Shown one piece after another: positions 42,228 through 49,547 of a DNA stretch of 64,000 nucleotides. The notes below the pieces were generated by a model, which worked only from the letters and a program-made list of their open reading frames with translations, ran no database searches and was not told the origin of the DNA. How positions within the stretch are numbered: the stretch's first letter is position 1; every line of letters starts with the position of its first letter. Both the position numbers and the translations under genes were made by a program. Where the stretch lies: NCBI RefSeq assembly GCF_943193085.1, contig NZ_CALPCU010000006.1, forward strand, positions 1 to 64,000, in the 5' to 3' direction. Origin of the DNA: Vermiculatibacterium agrestimuris. Its GTDB lineage: Bacteria > Bacillota > Clostridia > Oscillospirales > Oscillospiraceae.

Positions 42228-42562
42228 GACCGCCTCACCCCCAGCTTGTCCAGCAGCCGGAGCAGTTCCCGCTCCACCTGGGCGTAGGGGGCAAAGGCGG
42301 CCCTTACCCGGGCAACCACCACGATGTCCCATCCAGGGGCCATCTGGTGCTCATGGATGCGGTACGCCTCCCGGATCCGGCGGCGCACCTTGTTGCGGCA
42401 CACCGCCTTGCCCACTTTAGTGCCCACCGTGAGCCCCAGGCGGTTGCGGTCAGACCCGTTGCGGCGGACGTACACCGCCAGACAGGCCCCCGCTCCGCTT
42501 TTCCCTTTGGCATAGAGCCGGCGAAACAGATGGTTTTCCTTCATGGACACGGTCTGACGCAT
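42224..42562 (-). CDS. rnpA: Ribonuclease P protein component
   Basis: This 112-aa basic protein has the RNase P signature RNKVRRRIREAYR (about 55-67) and the FRRLYAKGKSG N-terminal segment. It binds the catalytic RNase P RNA and helps 5' tRNA maturation. The ATG at 42562 has AAAGGAGG upstream. It lies between rpmH and yidD as in most bacteria. Confidence 0.94.
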   Translation of the reverse strand: MRQTVSMKENHLFRRLYAKGKSGAGACLAVYVRRNGSDRNRLGLTVGTKVGKAVCRNKVRRRIREAYRIHEHQMAPGWDIVVVARVRAAFAPYAQVERELLRLLDKLGVRRS

Positions 42563-42597
42563 CTGTTCCACCTCCTTTTATTGTCCCTATGCACCGC

Positions 42598-42625
42598 GGG
42601 GGCGGCAGAAAAAGCTCCACCGCCC
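42598..42625 (-). other. Hairpin between rpmH and rnpA
   Basis: GGGGCGG (42598 region) and CCGCCCC can form a 7-bp stem with a loop of about 14 nt. It lacks a T-run on the minus strand and may act in differential rpmH/rnpA expression. Confidence 0.35.
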
Positions 42626-42660
42626 CAGACAAAACACCCTATTTGATTTGAGCGCCCACC

Positions 42661-42795
42661 TTAGTAGGACAGGCGGGAGCGACCGGCGCGACGGCGGCGG
42701 GAGAGAACTTTGCGGCCGTTGGCGGTGGCCATCCGCTTGCGGAAGCCATGAACCTTGCTGCGCTGGCGTTTCTTGGGCTGATAGGTACGCTTCAT
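42661..42795 (-). CDS. rpmH: Ribosomal protein L34
   Basis: This 44-aa protein is a full-length L34 (starts MKRTYQPKKRQRSKVHGF, then RMATANGRKVLSRRRR). It is a component of the large ribosomal subunit. GGAGGTG precedes the ATG at 42795. It is the first gene of the rpmH-jag run. Confidence 0.97.
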   Translation of the reverse strand: MKRTYQPKKRQRSKVHGFRKRMATANGRKVLSRRRRAGRSRLSY

Positions 42796-42925
42796 GCTGG
42801 AACACCTCCTGTATTCTGTCTGGCGGTGCGCCCCTCTTGCAGGGCGGCCGCCTACCACAACGCCCGGAAAAAGACCGGGCGCGGTCGTCATTGATAGTCC
42901 TTTGGTTTACAAAGGCGCAAATGGT

Positions 42926-42955
42926 ATTATACTGGATAAAGAATCGCCCTGTCAA
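42926..42955 (-). promoter_or_regulatory. Sigma-A promoter of rpmH
   Basis: The minus strand carries TTGACA, 18 nt, then TATAAT; the -10 lies about 130 nt upstream of the rpmH ATG. Confidence 0.75.
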
Positions 42956-43022
42956 CCTTCTTTTTTCTGATTTCCCGCTCTCTTTTCCGGGAAGACCCAA
43001 CATTTTGTGCCCCTGTTTTTTC

Positions 43023-43054
43023 ATTTCCACAACTTCCACAAAAATTGTGGAAAA
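43023..43054. other. DnaA-box cluster upstream of dnaA (part of oriC)
   Basis: Three DnaA-box-like 9-mers lie close together: ATTTCCACA (43023), ACTTCCACA (43032) and, on the minus strand, TTTTCCACA (43054-43046). With the rpmH-dnaA location this fits the upstream incA/B-like part of a bipartite origin. The remainder of the 350-nt spacer contains only the two promoters. Confidence 0.65.
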
Positions 43055-43080
43055 TTTTTAATTTCCAGGGCCCTTCTCCG

Positions 43081-43109
43081 TTGCCTTTGGCGGCGATTTT
43101 TGCTATAAT
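43081..43109 (+). promoter_or_regulatory. Sigma-A promoter of dnaA
   Basis: TTGCCT, 17 nt, then a perfect TATAAT (43104-43109); transcription would start about 30 nt before the dnaA start codon. It lies next to the DnaA boxes, so autoregulation is likely. Confidence 0.7.
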
Positions 43110-43145
43110 AGTGTAGATTAACTATAAATAAGAATCCAGAGAGAA

Positions 43146-44483
43146 ATGAGTGAGGCTGACCCTATGAATTCCGCCCCTGATATTTGGAAAAAAGTTCTCT
43201 CCCTGATGGAGGGGGAGCTGACCTCCACCACGCTGAGCACCTGGTTTGACGACGCAGAGGCGCTGGCCTTCACCGCCGACAAGCTGACCCTTTATACCCC
43301 CACCGCCTTCAAGCGGGATATCATCGTCTCCCGTTACCTGCCCAACATCCAGAAGGCCCTGCGGGAGCTGTTCTCCGCCGAGTTTTCCGTGACAGTCCTG
43401 GCGGAGGGGGAGAAGGACGCCCTGCCCAAGCAGGGAGACGGCTCTTTTCTCCCGGGAACGGAGGCCTACACCTTCGACACCTTCGTGGTGGGCTCCTCCA
43501 ACAAGTTCGCCTATTCGGCGGCCCAGGCGGTGGCGGACGAGCCTGGCAAGCCAAAGGGCTACAACCCTCTGTTTATCTACGGCGAGTCCGGCCTGGGCAA
43601 GACCCATCTGCTCTATGCCATCGCCCACGCCATCCACGCCAAATACCCCGACTACCGCATCGTCTACATCAAGGGCGACGCCTTCACCAACGAGCTGGTC
43701 GCCGCCATCCGGGAGGGAAAGAACCAGGAATTCCGGGATAAGTACCGCTCCTGCGATGTGTTCTTGATGGACGACGTGCAGTTCATCGCCGGCCGGGAAT
43801 CCTCCCAGGAGGAGATGTTCCACACCTTCAACTCCCTCTACGAGTCCCAGCGGCAGATCGTTTTCACCGCCGACCGGCCCCCCAGAGAGATGCTGCGGCT
43901 GGACGACCGGCTGCGCACCCGGTTCGAGTGGGGCCTGCCCATCGACGTGCAGCCGCCGGACTATGAGACAAGAGTGGCCATTATCAAAAACAAGGCCATC
44001 CAGCGGGGCATGGATCTGCCCGATCCGGTGCTGAGCTATATTGCCGACAATATCACCGCCAACGTCCGGCAGATCGAGGGCACCGTGAACAAGATCCTGG
44101 CCTTCCAGGAGCTGATGGGGGCCCAGGTGGACGCGGAGACCGTCACCCGGGCGGTGCGGGACATGTTCAAGGATAAAACGGAATTCCTCCCCTCCGCCGA
44201 CGTGATCATTGAAGAGGTGGGAAAGTTCTACAACATCTCCGTCTCCGACATCAAGGGCCAGACCCGTACCAAGGAGATCGTCCTGGCCCGGCAGGTGGCC
44301 ATGTATGAGACCCGCCGGCTGACCAGCCTGTCCCTGCCGGAGATCGGCCAGGTCTTCGGCGGCCGGGATCACACCACCGTCATGCACTCCCTCAAGCGGG
44401 TGGAGGGCCTGGTGAAAAACTCCCCGGAAATGAGCGAGATCATCAAGGACATCAACGCCAACATTAACGCAAGATACGAATAA
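43146..44483 (+). CDS. dnaA: Chromosomal replication initiator protein DnaA
   Basis: This 445-aa AAA+ initiator has domain I (about 1-85, IWKKVLSLMEGEL), a short variable domain II, domain III with Walker A GESGLGKTHLL (about 147), Walker B CDVFLMDDVQF and sensor regions, and domain IV with the DnaA-box-binding motif GGRDHTTVMHSLKRV (about 400). It melts oriC and loads the replicative helicase. The ATG at 43146 is given; the ATG at 43164 has a better-spaced GAGG and may be the true start (439 aa). Confidence 0.97.
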   Translation: MSEADPMNSAPDIWKKVLSLMEGELTSTTLSTWFDDAEALAFTADKLTLYTPTAFKRDIIVSRYLPNIQKALRELFSAEFSVTVLAEGEKDALPKQGDGSFLPGTEAYTFDTFVVGSSNKFAYSAAQAVADEPGKPKGYNPLFIYGESGLGKTHLLYAIAHAIHAKYPDYRIVYIKGDAFTNELVAAIREGKNQEFRDKYRSCDVFLMDDVQFIAGRESSQEEMFHTFNSLYESQRQIVFTADRPPREMLRLDDRLRTRFEWGLPIDVQPPDYETRVAIIKNKAIQRGMDLPDPVLSYIADNITANVRQIEGTVNKILAFQELMGAQVDAETVTRAVRDMFKDKTEFLPSADVIIEEVGKFYNISVSDIKGQTRTKEIVLARQVAMYETRRLTSLSLPEIGQVFGGRDHTTVMHSLKRVEGLVKNSPEMSEIIKDINANINARYE

Positions 44484-44506
44484 GCCCCTCCTATTCAAAA
44501 GCCCTC

Positions 44507-44653
44507 TTTTCCACACTTTTTCGTGGAAATGTGCAAGAACTTTCGTGGATAACTTTTTTCTCCCCGGTTTTCGGTGGAAAACGCCCTGTGAATACACCCT
44601 GTAATGTGTATTTCCATCCCTTGTCCCCCAAAGCGTTTTACCGATTATGCACA
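44507..44653. other. DnaA-box cluster in the dnaA-dnaN spacer (oriC)
   Basis: Within the 247-nt spacer are TTTTCCACA (44507), the reverse forms CGTGGAAAT (44522), CGTGGATAA (44534), GGTGGAAAA (44573) and CTGTGAATA (44586), and a perfect TTATGCACA (44645-44653). Density and location mark the main origin region downstream of dnaA. Confidence 0.75.
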
Positions 44654-44664
44654 ATTTTTCTGCT

Positions 44665-44700
44665 CTACTACTAAGACTACGACAAAAATAAATCTCTTCT
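44665..44700. other. Probable DNA unwinding element with DnaA-trio-like repeats
   Basis: Eleven nt after the perfect DnaA box the sequence reads CTACTACTAAGACTAC (44665-44680), i.e. repeated TAG trinucleotides on the other strand, followed by the AT-rich GACAAAAATAAATC. This matches the box-trio-AT-rich layout described for Bacillus origins. The assignment is by pattern only. Confidence 0.55.
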
Positions 44701-44730
44701 CTTTTGTGGAGAGGGAGAACGGAGGTCTTT

Positions 44731-45855
44731 ATGAAATTTTCCTGTGAAAAGGCGCTTTTACAGTCGGCTATCGCCACATCCTCCCGGGCCACCGCACCAA
44801 AAAGCTCCATCCCCGCCCTGGAGGGGATCCTGCTGGAGGCGGATCAGGAGCTGCGACTCACCGGCTTCAATCTGGAGACCGGTATTCGCACCGTGGTGCC
44901 CGCGGACATCTCCGAGTCGGGCACGCTGGTGCTCTCCGCCCGGCTTTTTGGCGATATCATCCGCCGGCTGCCTGACGATATGGTCACCATCTCCACCGAT
45001 GGGCTTACTGTCCATATCCAGTGCGGGGTAAGTGAGTTCCATATCCAGGGCATTGATCCGGAGGAGTTCCCCGAGCTTCCCGCCGTGGAGCCTCAGAACG
45101 CCCTGGTGCTGCCCCGGGCCACCCTGTCCGATATGATCAACCGAACATTATTTGCCGTGTCTCAGAATGACGCCCGGCCTATCCTCACCGGCTCCCTCTT
45201 TGAGGTGGCAGGGGATCTGCTGACTGTGGTATCGGTGGATGGACAGCGGCTAGCGCTGCGCCGGGAAAAGCTGGCCGAGGCCCCCGGCCGGGACTTCTCC
45301 TTCGTGGTGCCCGGCATGGCCCTGGGTGAGGTGCGGGGCATCTGCGGCGACGGGGAGGAGGAGGTCTCCATTACCACCGGCTCCCGCCATGTGCTCTTCC
45401 GCATCGGGACGACCCTCCTGGTGACCCGCCGGCTGGAGGGAGAATTCCTCAACTACCGCCAATCCATCACCTGGAAAAACACCATCAACCTGAAGGTGGA
45501 TGTTAAGCAGCTGATGACCTCCATCGACCGGGTGAGCCTGATCCTCCACGAGAACACGAAGAATCCCCTGCGCTGCATTGTGGGCGACGGCATGATCTAC
45601 CTCTCCTCGGTCACTGCCATCGGCAACGCCTCCGACCAATGTCCTGTGGAGGGCAGCGGCGACGATTTGCACATCGGCTTCAACCACCGCTTCCTTATGG
45701 AGGCGCTGAAGGCGGTGCCCACCGAGCAGGCAAAGCTGCTGATGGGCACGCCGTCCACCCCCTGCATCATCGTCCCCACCGAAGATGCCGCGGGGGAGGA
45801 GAGCTATCTCTTTATGGTGCTCCCCGTCCGCATGAGCGCCTCCTGGGACAAGTAA
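44731..45855 (+). CDS. dnaN: DNA polymerase III beta sliding clamp
   Basis: This 374-aa clamp has three repeated beta domains and the expected C-terminal hydrophobic pocket region (LLMGTPSTPCIIVP, FMVLPVRM). The start at 44731 has GGAGG 9 nt upstream; the in-frame extension from 44704 is not conserved. It holds the replicase and repair factors such as MutS and MutL on DNA. It is followed 10 nt later by yaaA. Confidence 0.96.
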   Translation: MKFSCEKALLQSAIATSSRATAPKSSIPALEGILLEADQELRLTGFNLETGIRTVVPADISESGTLVLSARLFGDIIRRLPDDMVTISTDGLTVHIQCGVSEFHIQGIDPEEFPELPAVEPQNALVLPRATLSDMINRTLFAVSQNDARPILTGSLFEVAGDLLTVVSVDGQRLALRREKLAEAPGRDFSFVVPGMALGEVRGICGDGEEEVSITTGSRHVLFRIGTTLLVTRRLEGEFLNYRQSITWKNTINLKVDVKQLMTSIDRVSLILHENTKNPLRCIVGDGMIYLSSVTAIGNASDQCPVEGSGDDLHIGFNHRFLMEALKAVPTEQAKLLMGTPSTPCIIVPTEDAAGEESYLFMVLPVRMSASWDK

Positions 45856-45865
45856 GGCGGCCGGT

Positions 45866-46078
45866 ATGGAAAAGACGGAAGTGAAGATCACCACCGAATT
45901 TATCAAGCTGGAAGCCCTTTTGAAATTCGCCGGGGTCACCGAGACTGGCGGCGAGGCCAAGGGGGCCATTCAGGCCGGCGAGGTCAAGGTCAACGGAGAG
46001 GTATGCACCATGCGGGGCAAAAAGCTTCGGCCCGGCGACCAGGTGGCGCTTCCCGGCCTGGAGCTGGTGGTCATATGA
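45866..46078 (+). CDS. yaaA: S4-domain RNA-binding protein YaaA
   Basis: This 70-aa protein has a single S4 RNA-binding fold (FIKLEALLKFAGVTETGGEAK, then GEVKVNGEVCTMRGKKLRPGD). The role is unclear, possibly ribosome assembly. Its stop overlaps the recF start (ATGA). The dnaN-yaaA-recF order is typical of Firmicutes. Confidence 0.92.
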   Translation: MEKTEVKITTEFIKLEALLKFAGVTETGGEAKGAIQAGEVKVNGEVCTMRGKKLRPGDQVALPGLELVVI

Positions 46079-47181
46079 TCTTAAAAGGTCTGGAGCTGGA
46101 CTTTTTCCGCAACTATGTCCACGCCGAGCTCTCATTTTCACCGAGTGTCAACGTGATCTGGGGGGAGAACGCCCAGGGCAAGACCAATCTTTTGGAGGCG
46201 GCGGCTTACCTCTCCTCCTGCCGCAGCCACCGGGCCCGGTACGACAGGGAGCTGATCCAGTTTGGCGTAGACCATGCCTTTTTGAAGGGGGAGGTCTTCT
46301 CCCACAGCCGGGACTTTACGCTGGAGGCCCGGATCCACCGGGGGGAGCGGCGGCAGCTGTTCTCCAACGGAGTAAAGCTGAAGACCGCCGGGGAGTTGGG
46401 GGAGGTATTCAACACCATTCTCTTCTGTCCGGAGGATCTGTCCCTCATCCGGGACGGCGCGGGGGCGCGCAGACGCTTTTTGGACGACGCCATCTGTCAG
46501 CTTCGGCCCCGGTACGCGGCGGCTCTGGGAGAGTACAAGCGGCTTTATGAGCAGAAGACCCGCATACTCCGGGACTGGGAGGAAAAGCCCTCCCTTTTGG
46601 ACACTTTGGACGATTTCAACCTGCGCATGGTTCAGGTGGGGGCCTATCTCATCCACTACCGGGCCCATTTCGTCAAGCGGCTCTCCGTCCTGACGCCCCC
46701 CATCCAATCAGACTTTTCCGGCGGCCGGGAGAAGCTGGCCCTGCGGTATGAGACGGTATCCACCGTCACCGACCCGGAGGCGTCTCCCAAAGTCATCTTA
46801 GAGCAGCTTCTGGCGCACCAACAGAGCCACAGAAGAGCGGAACTGGATTCCCGCCAGTGCCTCTCCGGCCCCCACAAGGACGACCTGGCAGTGGAGATCG
46901 ACGGCCAATCCGCCCGGCAGTTTGCCTCTCAGGGCCAGACCCGGACGGCGGCCCTCAGCCTGAAGCTGGCCTGCCGGGAGCTGTTCCAGGAGGACACAGG
47001 GGAGTGGCCGGTGCTGCTTCTGGACGATGTGCTCTCTGAGCTGGACAACCGACGGCAAGCCTTTGTCCTGGAGCGGATCGACGGCGGACAGGTGCTCATC
47101 ACCTGCTGTGAGGAGACAGGGGCTCTGGCCCGGGACGGCAAGCGGTTCCAGGTGAAGGGCGGGACGCTGGTTCATGGATAG
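46075..47181 (+). CDS. recF: DNA replication and repair protein RecF
   Basis: This 368-aa SMC-like ATPase has Walker A GENAQGKTNLLEA (about 29-41), the signature region LSGPHKDDL and Walker B VLLLDDVLSELD (about 320). With RecO/RecR it loads RecA at gaps. The ATG at 46075 overlaps the yaaA stop, giving the expected family length; the longer frame lies within yaaA. Confidence 0.95.
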   Translation: MILKGLELDFFRNYVHAELSFSPSVNVIWGENAQGKTNLLEAAAYLSSCRSHRARYDRELIQFGVDHAFLKGEVFSHSRDFTLEARIHRGERRQLFSNGVKLKTAGELGEVFNTILFCPEDLSLIRDGAGARRRFLDDAICQLRPRYAAALGEYKRLYEQKTRILRDWEEKPSLLDTLDDFNLRMVQVGAYLIHYRAHFVKRLSVLTPPIQSDFSGGREKLALRYETVSTVTDPEASPKVILEQLLAHQQSHRRAELDSRQCLSGPHKDDLAVEIDGQSARQFASQGQTRTAALSLKLACRELFQEDTGEWPVLLLDDVLSELDNRRQAFVLERIDGGQVLITCCEETGALARDGKRFQVKGGTLVHG

Positions 47182-47192
47182 GAGGGAAGGCC

Positions 47193-47453
47193 GTGTATCT
47201 CCATTTGGGCCAGTCGGTGGTAACGCCGTACCGGGACATTATCGGGATATTTGATCTGGACAACGCCTCCTGGTCCCACCTGACCCGCTCTTTTTTAGAG
47301 CGGGCGGAGCGGGAGGGCCGGGTGGTGAATGCCGCGGCGGATATTCCCAGATCCTTTGTGCTCTGTCAGGGCAAGGGGCGGGAAAGCCTGGTTTATCTCT
47401 CTCAGCTCTCCGCCGCCACCCTAAAGGGGCGGATGGAAAGCGGCGGATTTTGA
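47193..47453 (+). CDS. remB: Extracellular matrix regulator RemB (DUF370 family)
   Basis: This 86-aa DUF370 protein starts at a GTG (YLHLGQSVVTPYRDIIGIFD) after GGAGGGAAGGCC. RemA/RemB-type proteins are DNA-binding regulators of biofilm matrix genes in Bacillus; it usually sits between recF and gyrB, as here. Confidence 0.88.
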   Translation: MYLHLGQSVVTPYRDIIGIFDLDNASWSHLTRSFLERAEREGRVVNAAADIPRSFVLCQGKGRESLVYLSQLSAATLKGRMESGGF

Positions 47454-47558
47454 AAAATACATCGATAGAACTAAGGAGGGCGAAGCGGGGGAAAGTCCCT
47501 TGAAACAGGAGATTTTCCCATGCTTCGCCAAGGAACAAGAGAAGTTCAGGAGGTAACT

Positions 47559-49532
47559 ATGAGCGAGGAACAGAAGGAATTTTTGCAGGAAGAACAGTGG
47601 CAGGACAGCGTCACCCAGACCGGGCACGAGTACGGCGGGTCTGAAATTCAGGTTTTGGAAGGCCTTGAGGCCGTCCGGAAGCGGCCCGGCATGTATATCG
47701 GCTCCACGTCCAGCTCCGGCCTGCATCACCTGGTCTACGAGATCGTGGACAACGCCATCGACGAGGCCCTGGCCGGCTACTGCAAGCACATCACCGTGGA
47801 CATCCTCCCCGGGGATGTGATCAAGGTCACCGACGACGGCCGGGGCGTGCCTGTGGACATCCAGCCCCAGACCGGCCGGCCCGCTTTGGAGGTGGTCTAC
47901 ACCGTCCTCCACGCCGGCGGTAAGTTCGGCGGCGGCGGCTACAAGGTCTCCGGTGGCCTCCACGGCGTGGGCGGCAGCGTGGTCAACGCCCTGTCCGAGT
48001 GGATGGAGGTGCGCGTCCACAAAAACGGCAATATCTACGAGGTGAAGTTCGCCCGGGGCAATATGACCCAGGAGATGACCATCATCGGAAAGACCGACAA
48101 GACCGGCACCGAGGTGGTCTTCAAGCCTGACCCGGAGATGTTCACCGACACCACCGAGTACGACTACGACGTGCTCCACACCCGGATGCGGGAGGAGGCC
48201 TTCCTCAACGCCGGGCTCCACATCACCATCTCCGACCAGCGTGGGGAGGAGCCGGTGAGCGAGGCTATGTGCTTTGAGGGCGGTATCCGGGAGTTTGTCA
48301 CCTTCCTCAACCGGAACAAGACCGCCCTCCATGAGGGAGTCATCTATGTCTCCGGTCAGAAGGACGACGCCATGGCGGAGCTGGCCTTCCAGTATAACGA
48401 CAGCTATAACGAGACCATTTTGTCCTTCGCCAACAATGTCCACACTCCCGAGGGCGGCATGCACGAGGATGGCTTTAAGCGGGCGCTGACCAACGTCCTC
48501 AACGCCTACGGCAAAAAGTATAAAATTTTGAAGGACGAGGACAAGGTCTCCGGCGAGGACTGCCGGGAGGGCCTGTGCTGCGTCATTTCCGTCAAGCTCA
48601 CCGAGGCCCAGTTCGAGGGCCAGACCAAGGCCAAGCTGGGCAACAGCGAGATCCGGACCCTGGTCAATGCCATCGTCACCGAGAAACTCACCGAGTTTTT
48701 GGAGGAGAACCCCGCCATCGGCCGGGCCATTCTGGATAAGGCCCTCACCGCCAACCGGGCCAGGGAGGCGGCCCGGAAGGCCCGGGAGTCGGTGCGCCGC
48801 AAGACGGCTCTGGGGGGCGCGGCCATGCCCGACAAGCTCCGGGACTGCAACATCAACGACCCCACGGTGACCGAGATCTACATCGTGGAGGGCGACTCCG
48901 CCGGCGGCTCGGCCACCCAGGGCCGGGACTCCCAGTTCCAGGCCATCCTCCCCCTGTGGGGAAAGATGCTCAATGTGGAGAAGGCCCGGGCGGACAAGGT
49001 CTACGGAAACGACAAGCTTCAGCCTGTCATTACAGCACTGGGCGCCGGTATAGGCGAGGAGTTTGACATCAACAAGCTGCGCTACCACAAGATCATTATC
49101 ATGGCGGACGCCGACGTGGACGGCGCCCACATCCGCACCCTGCTTCTGACCTTCTTCTTCCGGTTCATGCGGCCCCTGGTGGAGGAGGGCTATGTCTACT
49201 CCGCCGTCCCCCCCCTCTTTAAGCTCAGCCGGGGCAAGACGGTGCGCCTTGCCTTCTCCGAGGAGGAGCGGGACGCCATCTCCGCCGAACTTCGCGGCGA
49301 CAACCCCAACGCCAAGGTGGATATCTCCCGGTTCAAGGGCCTGGGCGAGATGGACCCCCACGAGCTTTGGGAGACCACCATGGATCCGGAGAAGCGGACC
49401 CTGCGCCGGATCACCCTGGACGACGCGGTGGCCGCCGACGAGACCTTCACCGTCCTTATGGGCGAGAAGGTGGAGCCGAGAAAAGAGTTCATCGAGCGCA
49501 ACGCCAAGTACGCCGTCAATCTGGACTACTAA
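47559..49532 (+). CDS. gyrB: DNA gyrase subunit B
   Basis: This 657-aa type II topoisomerase subunit has a GHKL ATPase (EIVDNAIDEALAG, DDGRGVPV, GGLHGVGGSVVNALS), a transducer domain, and a TOPRIM domain (EGDSAGGSA; DADVDGAHIRTLLLTFF). It ends with the gyrase-type C-terminal motif (FKGLGEMDP). AGGAGG precedes the ATG at 47559; the 13 codons before it are not conserved. Confidence 0.97.
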   Translation: MSEEQKEFLQEEQWQDSVTQTGHEYGGSEIQVLEGLEAVRKRPGMYIGSTSSSGLHHLVYEIVDNAIDEALAGYCKHITVDILPGDVIKVTDDGRGVPVDIQPQTGRPALEVVYTVLHAGGKFGGGGYKVSGGLHGVGGSVVNALSEWMEVRVHKNGNIYEVKFARGNMTQEMTIIGKTDKTGTEVVFKPDPEMFTDTTEYDYDVLHTRMREEAFLNAGLHITISDQRGEEPVSEAMCFEGGIREFVTFLNRNKTALHEGVIYVSGQKDDAMAELAFQYNDSYNETILSFANNVHTPEGGMHEDGFKRALTNVLNAYGKKYKILKDEDKVSGEDCREGLCCVISVKLTEAQFEGQTKAKLGNSEIRTLVNAIVTEKLTEFLEENPAIGRAILDKALTANRAREAARKARESVRRKTALGGAAMPDKLRDCNINDPTVTEIYIVEGDSAGGSATQGRDSQFQAILPLWGKMLNVEKARADKVYGNDKLQPVITALGAGIGEEFDINKLRYHKIIIMADADVDGAHIRTLLLTFFFRFMRPLVEEGYVYSAVPPLFKLSRGKTVRLAFSEEERDAISAELRGDNPNAKVDISRFKGLGEMDPHELWETTMDPEKRTLRRITLDDAVAADETFTVLMGEKVEPRKEFIERNAKYAVNLDY

Positions 49533-49547
49533 GGAGGCGAATGACCA

